A stretch of DNA of 7,274 nt from an uncultured Brachyspira sp. (GTDB lineage: Bacteria > Spirochaetota > Brachyspiria > Brachyspirales > Brachyspiraceae), in the NCBI GenBank assembly GCA_934725655.1, contig CAKVCJ010000091.1, forward strand, positions 1 to 7,274, read 5' to 3'. The translations under genes were made by a program, and so were the position numbers. Position 1 is the first letter of the stretch; each line of letters begins with the position of its first letter. The notes under the pieces were generated by a model. The model did no database searches, was not told where the DNA came from, and worked only from the letters and a program-made list of their open reading frames with translations. Positions 1 to 6,802 of this stretch are shown here, piece by piece.

Positions 1-1
1 G

Positions 2-241
2 ACTAACGAAAGCAAAGAAAATAAAGCAAATGAAAATTCAGAAATTAAAAATGCCAATGAAACTATAAACGAAAATAAAATTAATGACGCTGAAAAAATA
101 GTTTATATAGCAAAAACAGGTAAAAAATATCATCTTGAAAATTGCCGAACTTTGCGAGGCGAGAAAGAAGCTATAGATTTGAACGAGGCTATAAAAAATG
201 GGTACGAGGCTTGTAAGGTTTGTAAGCCCGATGGTATTTGA
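2..241 (+). CDS. C-terminal tail (79 aa) of a protein with a small Cys/His metal-binding domain
   Basis: The frame is open from the window edge to TGA at 239-241, so the start is missing. The first ~32 visible residues are a Glu/Asn/Lys-rich low-complexity linker. Residues 33-76 form a compact domain with the pattern Y-H-x3-C ... C-x2-C, giving candidate ligands H44, C48, C71 and C74, within the motif TGKKYH and the ending CKVCKP. In known families this short domain is often appended to the C-terminus of secreted or membrane nucleases, competence-type proteins and metallo-beta-lactamase-fold proteins, and is presumed to bind zinc. The main catalytic part lies outside the window, so its function cannot be assigned. 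Codon use (CGA, GGC, GAG, CCC) is visibly less AT-biased than in the gene at 612, suggesting a resident gene rather than island DNA. Confidence 0.8.
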   Translation, partial: TNESKENKANENSEIKNANETINENKINDAEKIVYIAKTGKKYHLENCRTLRGEKEAIDLNEAIKNGYEACKVCKPDGI

Positions 242-310
242 AATATTGATTTATAATTAATATTATATCTCCTGTATATTTTTCAGGAAAATATTTCAAA
301 TATTCAAATT

Positions 311-333
311 TATTAGAATGCAATATTCTAATA
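311..333 (+). terminator. 9-bp perfect hairpin, possible terminator of the left-edge gene
   Basis: TATTAGAAT (311-319) pairs perfectly with ATTCTAATA (325-333) across a 5-nt loop. It lies 70 bp after the stop codon at 241 and is followed by a T-rich but interrupted tract (about 341-350). The stem is AT-rich and the U-run is imperfect, so this could equally be a chance palindrome in AT-rich DNA or an operator. Confidence 0.35.
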
Positions 334-425
334 GTTATAACTTTTCTTTTCATCAAAGTAGCCCAATATATGCCATGATAAGAATTTGTTACAATTTAAT
401 AATAACTATATTATACATTTAACGC

Positions 426-454
426 TTTACAAATTATAAATAATGCATTATAAT
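426..454 (+). promoter_or_regulatory. sigma70-like promoter candidate (distal) for the 612 gene
   Basis: TTTACA (426-431) and TATAAT (449-454) are separated by 17 nt: 5 of 6 match at -35 and the -10 is perfect. It would start transcription about 150 nt before the ATG at 612. Chance TATAAT matches are common at this base composition, so the spacing is the main support. Confidence 0.4.
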
Positions 455-500
455 TTATTATAGAAAGATTTAAATACTTCTATATTAATTGAAATTAAAA

Positions 501-528
501 TTGCAAATAGGAAATAATTTTTTATAAT
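501..528 (+). promoter_or_regulatory. sigma70-like promoter candidate (proximal) for the 612 gene
   Basis: TTGCAA (501-506) and TATAAT (523-528) are separated by 16 nt. This would give a leader of about 75 nt. The -35 matches at 4 of 6 positions, weaker than the distal candidate, but the site is better placed. The two are alternatives or a tandem pair. Confidence 0.35.
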
Positions 529-611
529 AATAACTATGATAATAAAATTAATTCTAATAAAAAATAAAATAGAATATTTGAAAATTAAATATATTAGGTA
601 ATTAAAATAAC

Positions 612-2726
612 ATGTGTAAAAATGCTTATATTTATAATATAAAAGAATATATTTTATTTGAATTTTATAAAGATAGGAAAGAAAAAAATATTGTCGATTT
701 ATATTTTTCTGACTTATCTAAATTAAATGATAATGATTTAAAAAAATCTATGGCTGATACCGTATCCACAATTAATGGATTAATAGATTGTAAAATTCTA
801 AATTTTTATGATGGAATTGTAGTTTTAACTGAAAAAGGTTTTGAATATTTAGATTTAAATAAAGAAAAATATGAATATATAAATCAAATATATAACTATA
901 TTATTGAGTTAATTATTGAGCATGGTTATATTGAACTTAAAGCTATATATTTGTATTTATTCTGTGAATTTAAAAATAATTTTAAAAATAAATTTATACA
1001 AATAGCTATATTTTGTGCATGTTATAAAGGTAAATTTAATATACCAGAAGATTACAACAAAATAAAAACTGAACAATCTACTTTAGAAGATATTGCATCT
1101 AAAATATTATCTGAAGATTTATATAATTTTTTAAAAAATAAAGAAAATATTAATAACAAAAATTTTTTTTATAAATTTGAAAATTTGTATAAAAAGGAAT
1201 ACGAAGAATTAAAAAATAGAATATATAAAATAACTAAAAATAAAAAAGAATTAAATAAATCCCAGATATTATCGTGTGTGTTTGATATATCAATAAAGCA
1301 AAACTATAAACAATATTTTAATAATCAATCTAAAGCAATGGTTTATATGCTTAATGAATATTATAATAAAATAATGGATTATAAATATATACCAGAATAT
1401 AATAATGCTCTTTTTAATGGGATATTAAAACATTTTACTATATTATATAGTTATACATTAACAACTATATCTTCAATGGAAAAAAAGATTAATGTAAAAC
1501 CTATAAGAGAAATTGAATATCCTAATAGAATAGATAGCCGTAATATTTTTATTAGTTCAATTAAATTTAAATATTTTTCTTCTAATATTGTTGAAGAGTT
1601 ATCATATTTAAATGTCGAAGTATTTCTGGTTAGATTTTTCATAGAATTGTATATTAGAAAGCATATTGGGAATAAAAAATTTGAAAAGATAAATATTAAA
1701 GAAAATATAAAAAATGTATTTCCTAACCATGAAAATATTAAAAATATTTATAATTGGACATTACTATATATCCATGCGGGATTTATAACTGATATATGGC
1801 AAATAGATTTTGCCGCAGAAGAAATATCAAAAACTAAATTAGATAACATTAATAATGATTACTATAAAAACTATAAAGATAGTAATAGTATGGAATATGA
1901 AGAAAAATTAAAATTAATAAATAAATGTATAGAAAATAGTTTTCCTAATTTTGAAAAAAAAGATTTTAATGATTATTATAAAGATATTTTTGAAGATAAC
2001 ATAGATGATATAGTTCAATTAAATGCTATGATATATGTTTTTGAAGAAACTCATAAAGAATTATCAATATATAATAGTATGGACTTTAGATGCGGTATAG
2101 AAAAATATAATAATTATGTTTACTCGAGTATTATTAATTTCTTTAAAGGAGATAAAAATAGTAATAAATTAATCAATATTAATAATGTTATATCTAATAT
2201 ATACAATCTGCAATATAATATCAATGTAGAAGATGAAAATTTACTATTTATAATGAGTATATTCCAAATTAGACAGGCTATAGAATTGAAAATAAAGAAT
2301 ATTTTAGGAATAGATTTTATATTATCTAATAATAAGATACTTAAAATAGAAGGTGATAAACTAATAGATTTTATTTCAAAAAATAAAAGTATAGAATTAG
2401 ATAGAGAAATAATAAATATAGATATGGTAAGAAAAATACATAATTGGACACAATGTTTTATACATAGTAATAGTGGCAATATTTGTAATATATGGAAAAT
2501 ACATATAGCTCATAAAATATTGATTAACATGTTTAATTCTGGTGAAGCTATAAATGGTAACAAAAGAATATATAGCATATATGGTGCTGTAAAAATTAAC
2601 AAAGAGTATTATAATAATAATTTAGAAAATGAATTAATATCTTATTTAAAATCATATCCTATTGTTAGTAAAAACTCAAACATAAAAATAATAAAATTAA
2701 GAGAACCAGAAGCTATACTTTATTAA
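612..2726 (+). CDS. 704-aa protein of unknown function: winged-helix-like N-terminus and two copies of an R..E..NWT..H..IW module
   Basis: This is one intact reading frame. The ATG at 612 has only a weak Shine-Dalgarno-like AGG at 596-598, 13 nt upstream. Residues ~10-80 look like a winged helix: helices followed by a hydrophobic strand pair ending in LTEKGFEYL (72-80), a common wing and recognition pattern. Residues ~80-330 are Lys/Asn-rich and predicted mostly helical, without a motif I recognise. The C-terminal half carries a diverged internal duplication. Copy 1 has R341, E345, N381-W382-T383, H388 and W396. Copy 2 has R554, E558, N611-W612-T613, H618 and W628. The order and near-equal spacing imply a tandem domain duplication. 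The R-x3-E helix followed by N-x6-H is loosely reminiscent of HEPN-type RNase folds, but the canonical R-x4-6-H motif is absent, so that is only a hypothesis. No signal peptide or membrane segment is apparent. The gene stands alone on the plus strand beside a decayed minus-strand island. A role in defence or regulation is inferred from this context only. Confidence 0.85.
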   Translation: MCKNAYIYNIKEYILFEFYKDRKEKNIVDLYFSDLSKLNDNDLKKSMADTVSTINGLIDCKILNFYDGIVVLTEKGFEYLDLNKEKYEYINQIYNYIIELIIEHGYIELKAIYLYLFCEFKNNFKNKFIQIAIFCACYKGKFNIPEDYNKIKTEQSTLEDIASKILSEDLYNFLKNKENINNKNFFYKFENLYKKEYEELKNRIYKITKNKKELNKSQILSCVFDISIKQNYKQYFNNQSKAMVYMLNEYYNKIMDYKYIPEYNNALFNGILKHFTILYSYTLTTISSMEKKINVKPIREIEYPNRIDSRNIFISSIKFKYFSSNIVEELSYLNVEVFLVRFFIELYIRKHIGNKKFEKINIKENIKNVFPNHENIKNIYNWTLLYIHAGFITDIWQIDFAAEEISKTKLDNINNDYYKNYKDSNSMEYEEKLKLINKCIENSFPNFEKKDFNDYYKDIFEDNIDDIVQLNAMIYVFEETHKELSIYNSMDFRCGIEKYNNYVYSSIINFFKGDKNSNKLININNVISNIYNLQYNINVEDENLLFIMSIFQIRQAIELKIKNILGIDFILSNNKILKIEGDKLIDFISKNKSIELDREIINIDMVRKIHNWTQCFIHSNSGNICNIWKIHIAHKILINMFNSGEAINGNKRIYSIYGAVKINKEYYNNNLENELISYLKSYPIVSKNSNIKIIKLREPEAILY
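1632..1799 (+). repeat. copy 1 of the internal module of the 704-aa protein (R341 to W396)
   Basis: Encodes R341-x3-E345-L, then NWTLLYIH at 381-388 and IW with W396, followed by an Ala-containing helix. It aligns in order with the second copy at 2271-2495. The similarity is at protein level; the DNA is strongly diverged. Confidence 0.7.
2271..2495 (+). repeat. copy 2 of the internal module of the 704-aa protein (R554 to W628)
   Basis: Encodes R554-x3-E558-L, then NWTQCFIH at 611-618 and IW with W628. The distance from R to NWT is 57 residues here against 40 in copy 1, so copy 2 carries an insertion of about 17 residues. The NWT to IW distance is 17 against 15. Confidence 0.7.
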
Positions 2727-2841
2727 TATTTTAAATTATATTTTGTGAAATTATATTTTTTATTTATAAAATCTATGACTAAAGAATAAATACCCACAAC
2801 TATTTATAACTCGCTAATCTACCACATTCCATTTAAGATTT

Positions 2842-3066
2842 TTAAGTAAGAATTTGATTTAACACCTCCACCATCTCCAAATCGCCATCCACCAAATTTT
2901 TATTATACAAATAATTCAACTCCATCCAATTATCAATAATTATATCATTCGGCAAAGATTTTATAGTTTCAATATTTTCAAAATCTATAAAACCATTCAT
3001 TAAAAAATTTTTAATAAATTTTATAGGTATATATTTTGTAATTTTTTGTTTAAAAATATATATAAA
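2842..3066 (-). pseudogene. remnant of a gene tail, paralogous to the tail of the right-edge gene (6803-7273)
   Basis: Read leftwards, the frame is open for 74 codons from just inside an in-frame TAA (3067-3069) to TAA at 2842-2844, but has no suitable start. Beginning at KITKYIPIKFIKNF it matches the right-edge protein at about 44 of 62 residues by my hand alignment, including the shared ELNYLYNK and EMVE strings. Just upstream the similarity continues in another frame (an N-L-Y-I-F-like string) and lacks about 11 codons present in the intact copy, so it carries at least one deletion and one frameshift. Upstream of that, similarity fades before the stop of the next pseudogene at 3124. It is a truncated, untranslated relic. 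Confidence 0.7.
2860..3045 (-). repeat. left copy of a ~186-bp diverged direct repeat
   Basis: This segment matches 6830-7015 codon for codon without gaps and in the same orientation. The best-conserved stretches are TTTTATTATACAAATAAT in the left copy, with near-identical sequence in the right copy, and the string ATAAATTTTAT. The repeat is coding in origin, being a duplicated gene tail, and is not an insertion-sequence end. Confidence 0.75.
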
Positions 3067-3123
3067 TTAACATTATCAATTTAAAGGAAATTGGATATTC
3101 CTATATTCATTATTTAGTAATAA

Positions 3124-4212
3124 TTATACATCCCATCTACCTTTTTCAGCTTCTATTAAATACGCTTCTCCAAGTTTTCTATAATAATTAACTCTTTTGT
3201 CTAAATTATTTATAGGAAAATTTATCCATAAACTATCTGATTTTATATTATTTAACGACATTAAGCATCTGTAAATATTTTTATGTATATCTTACGTTCT
3301 ATTTAAATTTTGGTATATAGCTGTTGTATCATAGGTATTTATTATTGCAAAATCCGCTATGCTATATTTTTCATTAGAAGATTTATTAAAACGAGAATTA
3401 TATGGCATTTTATATACTTCTTGGTCTATGTTATCCATAACTCCTATAGAATGAAAAATATTATCATTCTTTTTTGAGTAAAAATCTTGCCATAGCCCTC
3501 CACTATATATAGTATTATATGGGCATTTAATAATATAATACGGTTTATACCTTTCTTCAAAAAAATTAGATGAAATATTTTCATATACTGGACTTATTAA
3601 ATTTATAACAAGTATATTAATATCTTTTTCATTAAACTGCTTGTCTTTTTGTTTTATATTATTTAACATGCTAATCAATCCGCTTAAATCATTTTCATCA
3701 GCTTTTTGAGGTTTTGAAAAAGGATGAATTCCCATATAGCTATCTGTATAGTTAGTAATAAGTTTTTATTTTTTATTTGTTCCTACAAGAGTAGCTATTT
3801 CTACATTAACTTTATTATTATCATCATCTATATAAATAAAATCTGGAGTATTTATATTTTTCTCTTCTTTTATATGTTCAAGTCCAAACCCAAACAATGA
3901 GTGCATTAATAAACCATATACCTGCAATTCTCCAATAATTGATATATAATTTCTTGCTTTGTCATCATTTTGAATATCATTAAAGTTTTTTATGTATTCT
4001 AATATATCTTCAAACCATTTTTTATTTTTATCATTTTTATCTTCGGCATATTGGCAAAATGCATCTTTTAATTGGTTTATAAAAACATTTTTTTCAAAAT
4101 CTGAAGAAGTAGAACGATTGCTATAAATATATTTTTTTAATTCGTTATGATTGTCTAAACTATTAATAAAATTTTCAAAACTTGAATAATTATTTGTATT
4201 ATTATAACACAT
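3124..4212 (-). pseudogene. possible PD-(D/E)XK nuclease-like gene with two in-frame TAA stops
   Basis: One frame runs from ATG at 4210-4212 to TAA at 3124-3126 (363 codons including stops), interrupted only by TAA at 3766-3768 (codon 149) and TAA at 3292-3294 (codon 307). The three open stretches of 148, 157 and 55 codons are in the same frame with no indel. The start is supported by AAAGGAG six nt upstream. A perfect TTGACA (minus strand, 4267-4272) lies further up, without a good -10. The first part contains GELQVYG, then NTPDF and VNVEIAT. E...PDF...VEI resembles the core of PD-(D/E)XK nucleases, but the usual Lys after the second acid is not evident (VEIAT). The middle part has hydrophobic strands (INILVINLISP) and a Tyr/Asn-rich segment. 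I do not recognise the family, and the nuclease call is inference. As it stands, only a 148-residue N-terminal fragment would be made unless the stops are read through. Confidence 0.6.
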
Positions 4213-4218
4213 TTATAT

Positions 4219-4225
4219 CTCCTTT
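4219..4225 (-). promoter_or_regulatory. strong ribosome binding site of the 4212 gene
   Basis: AAAGGAG on the minus strand is six nt before the ATG at 4210-4212. It is the best Shine-Dalgarno sequence in the window and fixes the start of the broken gene. Confidence 0.75.
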
Positions 4226-4275
4226 TATTTAATTTATTTTTTAAATTGCACTATTAAAATATATTTTGTCAATAT

Positions 4276-4763
4276 CTAAATTAAAAATTTCCCTCTAAAC
4301 TTATCCCTAATTTTTTAATAGGTGTCCACCATGCCAAACTATCCACAACCTTATCAATCTTACAATTCAAATCATTTAATCTCTCCTCATAACAATTAAT
4401 TTTATCCTTCAATTCGTTTATTTCCTTAATAAAATAATCATCCAAAAAATTCTTGTTATTTCTTATATTATACAAATACGGATTCAAATGAACGATTTTA
4501 TCTGCAAATATATCGTCCTTAAATACTTTATATATTTTATACTCATTTGTCATTTCGTTTTTCGTATATTGCGTTCCCCAATCTCTCAAATTCCAAAAGA
4601 AACATTTCGCCAAATATTTTTTAAATAGATTTACAAATTCTTTAGCGTCTTTTAAATTTACTTTTGAAACCACAAAAAATAAAAATATATTCTCAACTTT
4701 ATTTTACTTTTTAAGATTGGAAACGAATTCTAAATTTTTCATTAAAGAAGTATACCAATCAAC
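4276..4763 (-). pseudogene. C-terminal remnant of a surface-polysaccharide glycosyltransferase-type protein
   Basis: The longest open part (4281-4673) reads as a soluble Lys/Asn-rich segment with a short coiled-coil-like stretch (INELKDKINCYEERLNDL) and then DSLAWWTPIKKL. Such tails, usually continuing as R-D-K-F-R, are familiar at the end of LPS or capsule glycosyltransferases of Brachyspira-like and epsilonproteobacterial genomes (from memory). Here the tail reads GISLEGNF and stops at 4281. Restoring one base after the KKL codons gives LRDKFRGKFLI and a stop at 4276, so a 1-nt deletion near 4300 is likely. Upstream, the same frame continues through GTG (4671-4673) to VENIF, meets TAA at 4704-4706, and resumes as WYTSLMKNLEFVSN back to TGA at 4764-4766. 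The catalytic N-terminal domain is missing. The piece lies between the RloB-like and nuclease-like pseudogenes and probably marks a recombination junction. Family assignment is tentative. Confidence 0.5.
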
Positions 4764-4796
4764 TCAACAATATTTTATAATATAGTTAATCTATAA

Positions 4797-5516
4797 TTAA
4801 ATTAGTATTTCAGTATCATAATTTTCATCCAGAAATTCAAAAAAGTAAGGAAAATCAGAATAAGGGATTTCTTTTTGTATTTCTATTTCTGTATAATTAT
4901 TTAATGGATTAGTGTAATTGGTCATTTTATAATAATTATCCACAGCTTTTTTATGGTTATTAAAAATAATATCTTTTCCATTCTTTATGTCTTTCTTTAC
5001 TTTATTTTTTATACTTTTAGGTTTTTATATTAACTCTTTACCATTATGATAACAAAATTGCATCCAAGCTTCAAAACCTTTATGCGAAAATATAAATCTA
5101 TGAGTTAATTTATATGAAAATACAGAACTATATTCACTTACTAATTTATTTATTTCATTGTCTATAGATTTTTTAAGTTTATCAAACGAATCAAGTGGCG
5201 CTCTATCATGGTCTGTTATAACGACTAATAAATAATCACTATTTTGATTGCCAAATGAAAGTCGGTCATCTAATTTACGGTTTACAATATTGCATATATC
5301 TTTACATATACAATCTATAACTTTATCTATACTATTATCTTTTTCATGCTGTTTAACTAATTGCTCAAATTTATTATACTCTTCGCTATTATTATGATAA
5401 TATAATTTATTATTATCTTTTAATATTTTCTCCAAATATACTTTTTCAATTTGCCATGAAGACAAACAAATTAAAGTTGTTTTAGTTTTAAATATATCTG
5501 GCGTTTTATAGCTCAT
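4797..5516 (-). pseudogene. rloB: RloB-like TOPRIM-type protein gene, interrupted by an in-frame TAA
   Basis: The ATG at 5514-5516 overlaps the end of the ATPase gene by 11 bp (AAAATGAGCTATAA), implying translational coupling. The first 163 residues show the RloB order. A strand (TLICLSS) leads to a Glu helix, IEKVYLEKIL with E24, although the usual C-E-G loop before it is degraded to CLSSWQ. Strand YLLVVI is followed by TDHDR with acidic D102 and D104. Then SHKGFEAW (144-151) matches the S-x-x-x-F-E-x-W signature. RloB-like proteins pair with an AAA ATPase in variable restriction/defence loci, and an RloB-like domain is, as I recall, also part of the AbiL abortive infection system. TAA at 5025-5027 stops the frame at codon 164. 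Beyond it the same frame runs 75 more codons to TAA at 4797-4799, giving ~239 residues, the size expected for the family. The nonsense codon therefore removes the C-terminal third, including part of the region after FEAW. Confidence 0.7.
5506..5516 (-). other. 11-bp stop/start overlap coupling the ATPase and RloB-like genes
   Basis: The RloB-like ATG (5514-5516) lies inside the last codons of the ATPase frame, which stops with TAA at 5506-5508. Such overlaps are typical of proteins made in fixed ratio, and show that the two pseudogenes once formed one expression unit. Confidence 0.75.
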
Positions 5517-6675
5517 TTTCTATTTCCCTTTCGGTATCTTTAGACATTATTATTGGTATATCGTAAGCTCTTGGAAAATATTTAGCTCCTAATTTATTTC
5601 CTCTATAGCATTCTACTAAATTATTTTTATTTAGCCCTTCTGTATCGGATGCTGAATATACATAAGTTTTATTTTTGTCTTTATACAACAAATTTTATTT
5701 GCTCCAATAATAAATATTCAAAATTCATTAATTCTATATCATGCGTAGTCATAAATAATTGAGAAGTTTGCTCTATTTCTTTGTATCTATTTTTAGTAAA
5801 TAATAGGAAAGCAATTTTTACTAAATCGCTTTGCACTCCGTGAAATTCGTCATGCAATGATAAGCGTCCTTCTTTTAATGCTATTACTATATTAAACATA
5901 TGCGAAGCATACATTTTTGTTCCATCTGACTCTACATATTCAAAAGGTTTTTTTCACTTTTTTCTATAGGTAAAAATTTGTTTACGGTTAGATGGAGAAT
6001 CATTTTCTATTCCTCTTTTAATAATTTTCAATATAAGCTTTAATTCATCTTTTTTGTCTTCTGATAATTCTTTTCTATTACTATCTTTTTCTAACGAATT
6101 ATAAAAATTTATTAAATATTTTTTATCGTTTTCTTTTGTTTCAAAGGTCATAATGTCTATTCCGATATCGGCTATTTTTATAAGTTCTATATAGAAATCT
6201 AAAATTTTTAAGTTATCTAATTTATTATATATTCTATTAGAAAACCTTTCTATAAAATCTAAATTTGATAAAGATTTTAACGAAGGAGTAACACTCGGCA
6301 AAAGTCTAAATAGCTTAAAATACTTTAATATATTATTAAAGTATTCATCTTCTTTTGTATGAATACTTATTAAAAATGATAAAACGGTTCTATTAGAAGG
6401 TATCATAATTTTATTATCATTAGTAATTATATTAGTAACGAATTATAGTTATTACATAAGCATAAATTAAATAAAGCTTCAAATATATTTGTTTTACCTG
6501 AACCGTTATGTCCATAAAATAAACATAATTTTGAAATATAATCTTCATTTATTTTTAGAACGAAAGGATTTTTTTCAATTTCTTTTTTATTAGAATCGTT
6601 TAATTTTACACTAAAATCCAACTCAAGTTTATCACAAATAGATTTATAATTTTCTATTGAAAATTTTATTAACAT
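5506..6675 (-). pseudogene. AAA-family ATPase (RloA/AbiLi-like, AAA_15/AAA_21 type), fragmented
   Basis: Four consecutive pieces make up one protein. Piece 1 (6427-6675) opens with MLIKFSIENYKSI, typical of SMC/RecF-like ATPases, and has Walker A GHNGSGKT at residues 55-62. It ends after 82 residues. Similarity resumes in another frame around TNDNKIMIPSNRTVLSFL (piece 2, 5954-6406), and the region normally between them is too short, so an internal deletion of perhaps 50-100 codons with a frameshift occurred near 6410-6440. An in-frame TGA (5954-5956) separates piece 2 from VESDGTKMYASHMF and Walker B-like LSLHDEFH (piece 3, stop at 5681). Piece 3 also has the TTHD switch, then EQIKFV. There, removal of one base joins FVYKDKNKTYVYSASD (piece 4, stop at 5506-5508). 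The usual Leu-His after the Walker B acids reads Val-Gln. The order and family fit are clear, but function is almost certainly lost. The start at 6675 has a weak AAGG 12 nt upstream. The gene is first of a two-gene operon with the RloB-like gene. Confidence 0.75.
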
Positions 6676-6741
6676 TTAATTTATTAGCCTTATATTTATT
6701 ATTTTACGCTTGTATAAGTATCGTAATATTTATGTTGAATA

Positions 6742-6769
6742 ATTATATATTTTATATAATATTTATCAA
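6742..6769 (-). promoter_or_regulatory. sigma70-like promoter of the ATPase/RloB-like operon
   Basis: On the minus strand, TTGATA (6764-6769) and a perfect TATAAT (6742-6747) are separated by 16 nt, in the only intergenic gap upstream of the operon and about 67 nt before its ATG. Position and hexamer quality make it the most convincing promoter in the window, although the DNA is AT-rich. Confidence 0.5.
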
Positions 6770-6802
6770 TACTTTGATGTTATTTATTATACCTAAAAAA
6801 TT

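Larger units (their letters stand above)
242..611. other. 370-bp AT-rich intergenic stretch
   Basis: No convincing coding frame is seen on either strand. The stretch contains the hairpin at 311-333, two promoter-like hexamer pairs facing the gene at 612, and a short repeated string, ATAATAACTAT, present near 402 and again near 526. No tRNA, rRNA, CRISPR repeat or recognisable riboswitch was found. Confidence 0.6.

Noticed and set aside
270..292. TCCTG...CAGGA hairpin after the left-edge gene as terminator
   Set aside because: The stem is only 5 bp with a long AT loop and no U-run. The 9-bp hairpin at 311-333 is the better candidate.
1451..2479. Minus-strand open frames at 1451-1642 and 2120-2479
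   Set aside because: They lie wholly antisense to the intact 704-aa gene, encode hydrophobic Ile/Leu-rich sequence produced by reading AT-rich codons backwards, and lack ribosome binding sites.
3124..3261. A separate 45-residue minus-strand gene starting at the ATG at 3259-3261
   Set aside because: It is in frame with, and directly continues, the broken gene at 3292-4212, and has no Shine-Dalgarno sequence. It is the 3' end of that pseudogene.
5681..5691. Programmed frameshift joining the last two ATPase pieces
   Set aside because: No X-XXY-YYZ slippery heptamer is in phase, the required shift is +1, and other disabling lesions are present upstream.
5954..5956. TGA read as Trp or selenocysteine (alternative code or recoding) in the ATPase
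   Set aside because: The left-edge gene uses TGA as its natural stop, most other breaks are TAA, and the same gene has frameshifts. Decay explains all of it.
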